Assembly: GCF_032595075.1 (NCBI RefSeq)
Contig: NZ_CP118735.1
Span: 2,074,001-2,138,000, forward strand
Origin: Streptococcus sp. 29887
GTDB lineage: Bacteria; Bacillota; Bacilli; Lactobacillales; Streptococcaceae
DNA length: 64,000 nt
Reading direction: 5' to 3'
Shown: in pieces, positions 1 to 7,991 of the stretch
How positions within the stretch are numbered: position 1 is the first letter of the stretch
How the letters are laid out: the number at the start of each line of letters is the position of its first letter
The notes under the pieces: generated by a model
The model's database searches: none
Told to the model about the DNA's origin: nothing
Seen by the model: the letters and a program-made list of their open reading frames with translations, nothing else
Program-made: the position numbers and the translations under genes

Positions 1-128
1 CCACAAGGCCGGTGCTTTTTAAGGAGATTATGAAAAATATTTAGGATTGGTATTAGTATAACCTAATCAAACACATCCCACAACCGCCCCAAGACCGATT
101 TTACCAAAAAAGAACTCCCTTTCGGAAG
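1..128. repeat. Left direct repeat flanking the CRISPR-Cas island
   Basis: This stretch aligns with 14655-14780 in the same orientation, with about ten substitutions and a two-base length difference (roughly 90% identity by eye). It starts inside a hairpin that is complete only in the right copy (CCACAAGGCCGGTG followed by T5) and ends at TTTCGGAAG, after which the two copies diverge. The window begins inside it, so its left boundary is unseen. Together the two copies enclose the whole CRISPR array and cas operon, which suggests insertion or deletion by recombination between repeats. Confidence 0.85.
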
Positions 129-155
129 GGATAAATGAAAAGATCACCCTAATAG

Positions 156-192
156 AAAACAACTACCTGAAAATTTAGGTAGTTGTTTTTTT
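156..192. terminator. Bidirectional-looking terminator beyond the array
   Basis: The arms ACAACTACCT and AGGTAGTTGT form a 10-bp stem around a short A/T loop, followed by seven T on the plus strand and TTTTC on the minus strand. It lies just past the leader-distal end of the array, so it could stop the array transcript on the minus strand, or a plus-strand gene to the left of the window. Confidence 0.7.
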
Positions 193-304
193 GCACTCTC
201 TAATATAGATGGACTAAAACAGTCTGGGGATAGGGCGTTTTAGCTCAACAACTTAAAACGAAAAATTGTTGACGAACTCCTTTATTTGGTCGAGTTCTAT
301 CCCA
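193..304. other. Array trailer region without genes
   Basis: There is no credible ORF here. The segment contains an imperfect inverted pair, GAACTC and GAGTTC (about 273-295). It runs directly into the degenerate last repeat, whose first five bases are replaced by bases of this segment. Confidence 0.5.
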
Positions 305-2361
305 CTCCCAATTCCTTATAGGGTTTCTGCAATTGAGACAGGTACTGTGGAAGAAGGTACGAAAGTTATTACCTACTAGTTTCAATTCCTTATAGGGTTT
401 CTGCAATATAAAGCAAAATCAAACGGGCCTTTCGATTACATGAAGAAAGGTCAACTCGTTTCAATTCCTTATAGGGTTTCTGCAATATGACGTTAACATT
501 CTTGAAAACAAAGCAGGAAAAACTGTTTTGTTCACTGTGTTTCAATTCCTTATAGGGTTTCTGCAATCGACTACATCGCGGAGAACAAACCAGCAGGTCT
601 CACTGACCTTTCGTTTCAATTCCTTATAGGGTTTCTGCAATTGTAGATATTATCATCGTACTCATAGAAATAGCACTACACGTTTCAATTCCTTATAGGG
701 TTTCTGCAATATTGGTGGCTATCGAAGCTGAACTACGTTCTTCACAATATGGTTTCAATTCCTTATAGGGTTTCTGCAATCCTACTGTAGAAGGTTTCTT
801 CTTCGGAGGTACGGAATATGATCATTACTATTTTGATGAGTTTCAATTCCTTATAGGGTTTCTGCAATGTGCTTTTCACAGTAGCTGTTGAGCGCAGCTA
901 CAAAGACAAGGACGGGTTTCAATTCCTTATAGGGTTTCTGCAATACTCAGATTTAATCGGGAGAGATTTGAGCGCGTCTGGTTTCAATTCCTTATAGGGT
1001 TTCTGCAATGAAGCTCCTGTTGAAGAAGTTGCTTCTGAAATCTCAATTTGTTTCAATTCCTTATAGGGTTTCTGCAATCGTATCACACGTAACCCACAAA
1101 TTCTTGAAAACAAGTCAGGCAAAACTGTCTTGTTTCAATTCCTTATAGGGTTTCTGCAATGGAGACCATTGACCAAATGGAGGCGCTATACGCAGCCAAC
1201 GTAGGGTTTCAATTCCTTATAGGGTTTCTGCAATCAGGCTCAAGCTCAACGTTTCTTTAACGTAGTTCCTAAGTCGTTTCAATTCCTTATAGGGTTTCTG
1301 CAATAAAGAGTATCAAAAACATCGAACCTTTTGACCTGCCAATTGTTTCAATTCCTTATAGGGTTTCTGCAATCGTCGGAGTCCTTGGCAGTACCGTACA
1401 TAAACCCTGAGGCATGTTTCAATTCCTTATAGGGTTTCTGCAATCTCTACGTGAGATTGAAATCAAACACGCACTTGTTAAAAAAATTAGAAACGGTTTC
1501 AATTCCTTATAGGGTTTCTGCAATAAGGGACAACTCATTGCCATTGAGGCTGAGCTCCGCTCTAGCCAATACGAAAAAGACGGCGAAACTGTATACGGTC
1601 TCGACGTTGTTGGTTTCAATTCCTTATAGGGTTTCTGCAATACAAAGACGCTGAAGGCAAACGCCCGGTAGACTTTATGTTTCAATTCCTTATAGGGTTT
1701 CTGCAATTTGGAATCACCTTGCTTGAGCGCGCTAAAGGTCAAGCGACTGAAAGTTTCAATTCCTTATAGGGTTTCTGCAATGGACGCTTAACACGTGATA
1801 TCCAAATCTTGGAAAACAAGTCAGTTTCAATTCCTTATAGGGTTTCTGCAATACGCTTAACACGTGATATCCAAATCCTTGACAACAAGTCAGGGAAGGT
1901 TTCAATTCCTTATAGGGTTTCTGCAATGATTCAAACAGACTTAAACAACAATTTGCAAACAGGTGTATGTTTCAATTCCTTATAGGGTTTCTGCAATAAT
2001 TATTGCCACAATCATCACTGCAATGATTGTGACTACTCAGTCAGCGTTTCAATTCCTTATAGGGTTTCTGCAATTTAAATAGCATTCTCATCGGATTAAC
2101 CATCAAACAGTTTCAATTCCTTATAGGGTTTCTGCAATATGTACTACCATTTGTACTGTTAGTTTTCGGAACTGCGTTGGCATGTTTCAATTCCTTATAG
2201 GGTTTCTGCAATGTAGGCCGTATTACACGCGATGTGCAAATCTTAGAAAACAAAGCAGGTTTCAATTCCTTATAGGGTTTCTGCAATTGATTTGAAATTA
2301 GGAGAATTATTATGCACAACGAAATCGAAAAAGTTTCAATTCCTTATAGGGTTTCTGCAAT
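305..2361 (-). CRISPR. Type III-B CRISPR array, 28 repeats and 27 spacers
   Basis: The 29-nt repeat reads GTTTCAATTCC to GGGTTTCTGCAAT on the plus strand. There are 27 exact copies (379-407 through 2333-2361) and one degenerate copy at 305-333 whose first five bases are changed. Spacers are mostly 35-59 nt with one of 88 nt (1525-1612). Transcription is inferred to be on the minus strand because the repeat then ends in ATTGAAAC, the classic 8-nt crRNA 5' handle, the degenerate repeat is at the far end, and a consensus promoter sits at 2399-2427. In plus orientation most spacers read as uninterrupted protein-coding sense sequence, so mature crRNAs would be complementary to mRNA. Confidence 0.98.
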
Positions 2362-2398
2362 AACAGGAAATAAGCCATTCTGTTAGCAGATTACAGTC

Positions 2399-2427
2399 AT
2401 TATAGCATAAAATCAGGGGTTTTTCAA
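2399..2427 (-). promoter_or_regulatory. Leader promoter of the CRISPR array
   Basis: On the minus strand there is TTGAAA (2422-2427), a 17-nt spacer, and TATAAT (2399-2404) with an extended -10 TG. The expected start lies about 30 nt before the first repeat at 2361. The leader spans roughly 2362-2498. Confidence 0.85.
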
Positions 2428-2498
2428 CTAAAATTCCGTTCGACCTCTTCTTAGCAAATCCTACTCTAGCAAGCTTTTCAGCTACTTTTGAACACAGC

Positions 2499-2559
2499 AA
2501 AAAAGTCGAACGGAAATCTTGGGATGTTCTTGCAATCACAACCCCTATTTCCGTTCGAC
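2499..2559 (-). terminator. Terminator of the cas operon
   Basis: The perfect 13-bp arms GTCGAACGGAAAT and ATTTCCGTTCGAC (2505-2517 and 2547-2559) enclose a 29-nt loop. They are followed on the minus strand by six T. The structure begins four bases after the stop codon of the RT-cas1 gene. A third copy of the arm motif occurs at 2433-2447 inside the leader. Confidence 0.75.
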
Positions 2560-2562
2560 CCC

Positions 2563-4485
2563 CTAGGTCGTATAGCGATAACCCTTATATTTGTCCCCAT
2601 TCACTAAAAAAGAATGAAGTTTATAGATTTCTGAACGAATAACGCCACTATAACGAACACGTCGACCGTGCAAAGTAATGACTGTCCTCAGTTTCTCCTT
2701 CAAGGCTCGCAGAAAGATACGTTTCCCTTGGGCATTCAGATAGATTCCCTCTTCATGATGAAGACTTACGACCTCAAAATGCTTATCCAAGCGGATTTCT
2801 TGCCGGTTGATAAGAGAAAAAATCGTTCGATCTACTAAAATGGGTTTGAAAATATCCGCAATGTCCAGCTGTAAACTCTCTTCTCTCCGATTAGCTGAAT
2901 GCAAAAACGAAAAACGAATATCCAAGGGACTACGATGAATCAAGGAGGCAACGTAGTTATAAAGAAAAGTGTTGCCAAAACTAATCATAGCATTGATAGC
3001 ATCCTTTGGCGGACGACGGCTCCGTTTGATAAAACGAAAGTCATTATTTTGAATAATCGAAGAATAAGCTCGAAAATAAGCTTGCCGACCACGCGCTTCC
3101 ATCATCAGCAAATCATTTATCGATCCTGCAGCGGATAACCCCTTGATAATAGCACTTATCTCTTCTATCTCCCGAACCAGAAGTTGATCCTCCCTTCTAC
3201 TAGCATAGTAACGTAAGACACTCCTCAAGTTATGAAGAATCGATTTTTCCATCTCTGTCGCGACTAACATACGCAAGTCTTCACTGCTATAGACCTCTAA
3301 CTGCTTCATGGCTACCGAAACATCAAAATGCCTTTCCGCAGGTTCAATACTAGCAATCTTCTCTCCAAACTTATCCATCAAATTGATTCGAATTCCACGT
3401 TGGCTCAAAATCTCAACTACACGGCTATCAATCACAACATCCGAATAGACATTTATATAATCCACAATATTTGTAGGAAGATGAACCTTCCCCTTTTCGC
3501 TATCAAACAACAGATTCCAGTGTCGCTGGGTCAAAATACCATCGCTGATAATATCAAATTTGCTATCGACCGGCTTGGTTGCATCGACCCGCCATGTATC
3601 TAGCACTGTGTAGTCACTAGGTGGGCGTTCCACCATAATCCCTTGTTTGGTCTTGGTGAAATAATAGCCTAGAATTCTCTTCCGAAAAGGTGAAAAGATA
3701 CCTGATTTTCCAATATTGACCGCAAGTCCAAACTCCGAAATTCTCTCTTCCAGATCCTTCCAAACTGGAATCGCATCAATATGCTGCTGAAAGAACAGAA
3801 AATAATCATCCCCATAACGCACATAGGGAATCGCCATCTGATCAATATAGGCATCGAAAGACCGAAGATAAAAATTGCTCAGCAAAGGCGAAATCGCCGA
3901 ACCCGTAATCAAACCCTTCCGCTTGGTGTAGGTCCCTTCTTTGTCATCTGGGACAATCGTCACCTTCATAAAACTCTTCAAAAGGGACAATACCCCATCA
4001 TCAACTAAGGGACTTAAATCCCCTAACAAACGCTGGTGAGAAATGGACTCAAAATAATCATCCACATCAAACTCCAGAACAGTATCATAGCCCTTCTCTA
4101 CAAATTCTTTCATCCGAATGACCGCATCGAGAACCCCCTTTCCCTCTCTATAGGAAAAACAATTGTCACTCAAAAAAGGTTCTAAATAGGGTTCTAAAAC
4201 CTGCTCCGTCGCACGTGCAACCAACCTATCCAAAGCATTGAATTGATAAATTGCCCGCTGTTTCCGTCGCTTATTCCAGACAACATACTCTCTTACAGGT
4301 CCACATGAATAGGAAATATTACCTTCTTCATTCAAACTCCAATTCGGATTTAGTAGTAAGAAATCCGATAAATCAGATAAGTACATCCCATCTAGACCAG
4401 CACTATCCTTCTTTTCCGAAAGGTCCAAAAGAGCCAAACGAATATTGCTTGGCTCAAAAATATCACTCAGACTTATTTTTTTCAT
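2563..4485 (-). CDS. cas1: Reverse transcriptase-Cas1 fusion protein
   Basis: This 640-residue protein joins a group-II-intron-like reverse transcriptase (about 1-300) to Cas1 (about 320-640). RT motifs seen are FDVDDYF at 139-145, the ISPLLSN segment near 198-204 and the catalytic YGDD at 224-227. In the Cas1 half the expected catalytic triad is present: E463 in MMEARGR, H529 in FLHSAN and D541 in LQLDIADIFKP. Such fusions form the spacer integrase with Cas2 and, in characterised relatives, can acquire spacers from RNA. There is no Cas6 domain; cas6 is separate here. It is the last gene of the operon, overlaps the cas2 stop by ATGA, and is followed by a terminator. Both catalytic centres look intact. 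Confidence 0.97.
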   Translation of the reverse strand: MKKISLSDIFEPSNIRLALLDLSEKKDSAGLDGMYLSDLSDFLLLNPNWSLNEEGNISYSCGPVREYVVWNKRRKQRAIYQFNALDRLVARATEQVLEPYLEPFLSDNCFSYREGKGVLDAVIRMKEFVEKGYDTVLEFDVDDYFESISHQRLLGDLSPLVDDGVLSLLKSFMKVTIVPDDKEGTYTKRKGLITGSAISPLLSNFYLRSFDAYIDQMAIPYVRYGDDYFLFFQQHIDAIPVWKDLEERISEFGLAVNIGKSGIFSPFRKRILGYYFTKTKQGIMVERPPSDYTVLDTWRVDATKPVDSKFDIISDGILTQRHWNLLFDSEKGKVHLPTNIVDYINVYSDVVIDSRVVEILSQRGIRINLMDKFGEKIASIEPAERHFDVSVAMKQLEVYSSEDLRMLVATEMEKSILHNLRSVLRYYASRREDQLLVREIEEISAIIKGLSAAGSINDLLMMEARGRQAYFRAYSSIIQNNDFRFIKRSRRPPKDAINAMISFGNTFLYNYVASLIHRSPLDIRFSFLHSANRREESLQLDIADIFKPILVDRTIFSLINRQEIRLDKHFEVVSLHHEEGIYLNAQGKRIFLRALKEKLRTVITLHGRRVRYSGVIRSEIYKLHSFLVNGDKYKGYRYTT

Positions 4486-4742
4486 ATGATATCCCTATCC
4501 TCTAACTGCCGACCAATCCTATGTCGATGGCTATAGCGTAAAGAATCGAAAGTATAGATAAGAACCGTATCTTCGCTAGGCTTGATCAGATCTTCTAGCT
4601 CGCTCTTCAATTCTTCCAATTCTTTCTCCGTCAATTCTCCTTCAAAAACCGATCGTTGCAAGTGGGATAGATAGGGGCGAACCGTCTTTAATACCTTTGC
4701 AGTACGTTTGACATTGACATCATAGACTAAAATCACAAACAT
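4482..4742 (-). CDS. cas2: CRISPR adaptation protein Cas2
   Basis: This 86-residue protein has the usual Cas2 length. It starts with a ferredoxin-like beta strand carrying the conserved aspartate (MFVILVYDVN), followed by R13 in the usual RxxKV-like context, and a central segment SHLQRSVFEGELT that is typical of the family. Cas2 dimers bridge Cas1 dimers in the integrase complex. Its stop codon overlaps the RT-cas1 start (ATGA), so the two adaptation subunits are translationally coupled. It starts 10 nt after the CARF nuclease gene. Confidence 0.95.
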   Translation of the reverse strand: MFVILVYDVNVKRTAKVLKTVRPYLSHLQRSVFEGELTEKELEELKSELEDLIKPSEDTVLIYTFDSLRYSHRHRIGRQLEDRDII

Positions 4743-4752
4743 AATCCGTTCC

Positions 4753-5895
4753 CTACCCAGCCCTCAAATGCCGTTTGAGCTGGACGACAAAGTTCTCCAC
4801 TTCTGCCAGACCTATGACCAAAACCCCATATTCCTGGCAGCGCTGGTAGATGGTTGGGGAAATCTTTCCTGTGCAGACCATCACTTTCAGACAGTCATCC
4901 CCCATAAAATGTTCTGCATAGAGATCCAACTCATTGACCGCTTCAGCAGTCAAATCCGTCATCTTACAAGACACAAAGACCGTCCTTCTTCCCTTGCGTA
5001 AAATTAAGTCAATCTCATTTTGCACATTGGCAACCTCTGGAAAAATCCCATTCCAGTCAATCTCCACTCCAAGATAGCATTCATCAAATAGACCAGATTC
5101 TTCAGCCAATATATAGAGATAAAGCTCCAAAATATAGCCTTTGGTCCGACAAAGCAACTGTGCTTCTGGGTTGGGATAGAGATAGCGAACCCGTTTCTTA
5201 TCTTCCATCTCCACATGAAGCATGCCTGCAGCCCGTAAGAGAGGAATCAAGTTTTGGGGATAGCGATAGGTTCGACCGCTCCATGTAAAGACCTTTGCCG
5301 TATCAGCGTTCAGGTCCACCGTATCCGCCATGGAAAAGAATTGGATAGCATCCAACCATTTACGTGGGGTGCGAAGAGCATAGCTAGCCAATTCCTTGAC
5401 AGCGGAAAAATAGTGTTTTGCCACTGGATTCTGATGGTAACGCAAGATTTTTCCGCCATGGAGGGCAATCAGCTGGGATATAGTCAGAGAAGGAACCTGA
5501 CACTTGGTCTTGTCAATCCCACTTGATAACCACTGATAGATTACATTTTTATCCACATCCATGGCAATGACAGCCATCCCTCGCTGGATAGCATAACGAT
5601 ATAGAGCAACCGCCAGCAAGCTATCTCCACCAAAGGTATCCACAACCACCTCATCATAGCCTTCCACTAGCTTGTCTAGCTCTCTCTCCAAGTCAACAAA
5701 GTCCAGTTGACGAAAGGCAACCGTCTGGATATGAGGAAGCTCATCGCGAATAAATTGGCTCAAACAAGTTCGTTCCCGGCTGTCCACTTTTTCAGGGCTG
5801 AGATAGAGGAGATGTTCAGCATCCGTTAAAAAAGCTTGATAGACATTTTTGTCAAATTCAAAGGGCTCATATAATTCAATCAATAGTTTTTTCAT
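4753..5895 (-). CDS. Card1/Can2-like CARF-domain nuclease (DUF1887 family)
   Basis: This 380-residue protein has an N-terminal Rossmann-like CARF domain (VVVDTFGGDS, residues ~80-90) and a C-terminal PD-(D/E)xK nuclease core with NEIDLIL and FVSCK at ~293-311. Family members (Card1, Can2) are activated by cyclic tetra-adenylate made by Cas10 and nick or degrade DNA and/or RNA. I chose the ATG at 5895 because GGGAGG lies five bases upstream; longer starts would run far into the preceding gene. It overlaps the end of the WDGH gene by 20 nt. It is probably an effector of the signalling arm; which nucleotide activates it cannot be read from the sequence. Confidence 0.88.
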   Translation of the reverse strand: MKKLLIELYEPFEFDKNVYQAFLTDAEHLLYLSPEKVDSRERTCLSQFIRDELPHIQTVAFRQLDFVDLERELDKLVEGYDEVVVDTFGGDSLLAVALYRYAIQRGMAVIAMDVDKNVIYQWLSSGIDKTKCQVPSLTISQLIALHGGKILRYHQNPVAKHYFSAVKELASYALRTPRKWLDAIQFFSMADTVDLNADTAKVFTWSGRTYRYPQNLIPLLRAAGMLHVEMEDKKRVRYLYPNPEAQLLCRTKGYILELYLYILAEESGLFDECYLGVEIDWNGIFPEVANVQNEIDLILRKGRRTVFVSCKMTDLTAEAVNELDLYAEHFMGDDCLKVMVCTGKISPTIYQRCQEYGVLVIGLAEVENFVVQLKRHLRAG

Positions 5896-6244
5896 CATTT
5901 CCTCCCAGCAGTGACAACAAGCGGACAACATCCGCCGCTTGATGCCCATCCCATTGGGGAGCTCGTTCCAGTTCCTCCACTCTAAACCAATCCCAGTAAT
6001 CCAGTTTATAGTGGTAACTATATTGCCCCTCAGGAGTTGACATCCCCACTATAAAAAATCCGTCATACATGGACCCGTCATGGTGTTGTTTGCTCTTCCA
6101 AGCCCTATCAGGATAGGTATTGCTGATGACAGAAAAGAGAACCATCCGATGATAGTAGAGTTCTTCAAAGGTATGAAACCCATCAAAAATCGCCCCCTTA
6201 TCTGCTAAAGCCGCAATTTCTTCGTTTATTTTGTCAACCGTCAT
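5876..6244 (-). CDS. WDGH-motif small protein coupled to the CorA-like gene
   Basis: This 122-residue protein carries the conserved block FDGFHTFEELYYHR, then WKSKQHHDGSMYDG, YHYKLDYWDWF and finally APQWDGHQAADV. I recognise this pattern as the WDGH family, which is common in phage genomes and has no assigned biochemistry that I know of. The start at 6244 gives an ATGA overlap with the stop of the CorA-like gene and is preceded by GGGGG at good spacing. Its position, between a putative membrane effector and a CARF nuclease, suggests a role in binding, degrading or tuning the signal molecule. That role is inference only. Confidence 0.8.
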   Translation of the reverse strand: MTVDKINEEIAALADKGAIFDGFHTFEELYYHRMVLFSVISNTYPDRAWKSKQHHDGSMYDGFFIVGMSTPEGQYSYHYKLDYWDWFRVEELERAPQWDGHQAADVVRLLSLLGGNDEKTID

Positions 6245-7971
6245 TTTTTCCCCCGCTTCCATCCAAATATATAGGCCAACATATCCCTGAAAATCTTAGG
6301 GTAGTCATACGAAACCTCGCTGGCTTTTATCAGGCGCACGATACAGAGGATATATAGGAAAACAACTACTATTTTAACCAGAAGAGATCCGCTCAGTCCA
6401 AATAGGCCTACCTTAGTCAAATCTTGGACACCAGATACTTCAAACACTCCTGACAAGATTACATTGATAGAAGACTCGAAATCACCAAGAGCTGTAAAAA
6501 TGGTAAAGATGGTCAGAGCCAACACAACATTATTCAACTTCTCATCACGCTTCTTCTCCTCCACAGCTGACTCCGCTTGACTGATTTCATAGAGAGATGT
6601 AATCTGATCGTCCAAAATCTCCTTCTGCGAGAGGATGAAAAAGTTTTCCTGCATCATCTGATAGAGTTCCACTGCCTGTTCCTGCGAACTTAACTCTGGC
6701 AAAAGAAATTGGTTTTTAAAAATGACATAGCGCTTCTGTAGTTGTAGGATGGCGTCCGTATTCTCACTGTTTTTGGCCCGCTCCCCTGCATCACTTGAGA
6801 AACTAAGAATACGAACCCGTTGTGTAAGGACAAACAAAATCATTTCCAGGTATTCGGTATAGAAATAGGTCAGCAGGAAGTCTGGCACCCCCTTGGTAGT
6901 CAGCATTATCATAGAATGTTGGGTGACCCCATAAATAGTTCCATAGTCTAGCCAGCGATCATAGATAGACCGTTGTAAAAGAGGAACAATAGCACGCGCT
7001 GATTGACAGGTTGAATCTCCGTTATCAATGTAAATATAACTATAAAGCCGTTTTTGTTGGTTATAGACCAACTCCAACTGCCCATCTCCATCACTTGCCT
7101 GACAGAATTTCTGAAACTGTGGATCGGATGTTTCCCTAATAGCTAAACTCAACTCATCAAAGTCACTCTTCTCAAGCTGGTAATCTGACAAAACAAACAT
7201 CCGATCATCAAGGATGCGATTGATTTCCAGCAACTGCTTGTCATTTTTCTCCCTAAATCCCTGAGGAAAGAGGAGGATATTTTGACCAAAGAAAGAGTGG
7301 AAGAGGTCTTTAATCGCAGACTTGACCTTTACCTTTCCAACGCTAAAATCATCCCTAGGCTCAGCTATCGGACTGGTGACTTCCGTCAAAGATTGGTCTG
7401 ATAAGGTAATATCATAAGGCGATTCGCGATAATATAAAACAGGGGTCAAAAAGGGATCATAGATTCGACGACCGTATTGATTGATAGCCCGAATAGACTC
7501 TAAATCCTCATAGTAGTAGTTATCTGCCGCAATAATGAGAAACCCCGTCCTTGCAGGTATCCTACTATCCGTATCATCTTTGGCATCATCTTGAATCAGT
7601 CGCATCAAGATATAGTTGATATCTAGTTGGTAGCTTTGAATATGTGTGTCATTCTCAGCAACTGATGAATCTTCTTCCTTTCGATAACAATGTACTTGGT
7701 AGTAGCGCTCTCCTCCCTTGTACCGATAGGTACGACTGTAATCGCGAATGGCATCATGTACCTCTTGGTTGAGGAATTTTTCATAGGCATAGCAATAACG
7801 GTCCTCCTCCAGATAGGGCAGGTCCTTCATATCAGAGATTTTACCCCAGACATTCGCCTGAGGCTCCAGCCCCTTGTCATTACTAATGACAAATGGAAGA
7901 ATAAAAATATGTTTGCTATATGGGTTTTCTGCCCTCGTTGGCAAAAGATTTGCTCTCTCTACTTTCTGCAT
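6241..7971 (-). CDS. CorA-like membrane effector of the type III CRISPR system
   Basis: This 576-residue protein has a long soluble N-terminal part and helical segments. It ends in two closely spaced membrane helices (~481-500 and ~530-550) after LNNVVLALTIFTIFTA, which is the CorA-type membrane entry. No GMN selectivity motif is visible, so magnesium transport is not expected. CorA-like proteins beside type III-B modules are known, and in Bacteroides fragilis one is activated by SAM-AMP made by Cas10 to damage the host membrane. Location after cmr5-6 (20-nt gap) and coupling to the WDGH gene support the same class. Family assignment rests on architecture rather than a motif match. Confidence 0.78.
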   Translation of the reverse strand: MQKVERANLLPTRAENPYSKHIFILPFVISNDKGLEPQANVWGKISDMKDLPYLEEDRYCYAYEKFLNQEVHDAIRDYSRTYRYKGGERYYQVHCYRKEEDSSVAENDTHIQSYQLDINYILMRLIQDDAKDDTDSRIPARTGFLIIAADNYYYEDLESIRAINQYGRRIYDPFLTPVLYYRESPYDITLSDQSLTEVTSPIAEPRDDFSVGKVKVKSAIKDLFHSFFGQNILLFPQGFREKNDKQLLEINRILDDRMFVLSDYQLEKSDFDELSLAIRETSDPQFQKFCQASDGDGQLELVYNQQKRLYSYIYIDNGDSTCQSARAIVPLLQRSIYDRWLDYGTIYGVTQHSMIMLTTKGVPDFLLTYFYTEYLEMILFVLTQRVRILSFSSDAGERAKNSENTDAILQLQKRYVIFKNQFLLPELSSQEQAVELYQMMQENFFILSQKEILDDQITSLYEISQAESAVEEKKRDEKLNNVVLALTIFTIFTALGDFESSINVILSGVFEVSGVQDLTKVGLFGLSGSLLVKIVVVFLYILCIVRLIKASEVSYDYPKIFRDMLAYIFGWKRGKK

Positions 7972-7991
7972 GTTTCTCCTTCATCACTAGC

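Noticed and set aside
919..2539. Several short minus-strand ORFs with a repeated LQKPYKELK peptide
   Set aside because: The peptide is the translation of the CRISPR repeat; spacer sequence fills the rest. They are not genes.
2336..2539. A 67-codon minus-strand ORF across the leader
   Set aside because: It overlaps the promoter, the terminator stem and the first repeat, and lacks a ribosome-binding site.
4753..5949. Longer start for the CARF nuclease at 5949
   Set aside because: The extra residues overlap the WDGH coding region and have no ribosome-binding site; GGGAGG supports 5895.
6241..7971. CorA-like protein as a magnesium transporter
   Set aside because: No GMN motif is visible, and the gene is embedded in a CRISPR operon; a signalling effector is a better fit.
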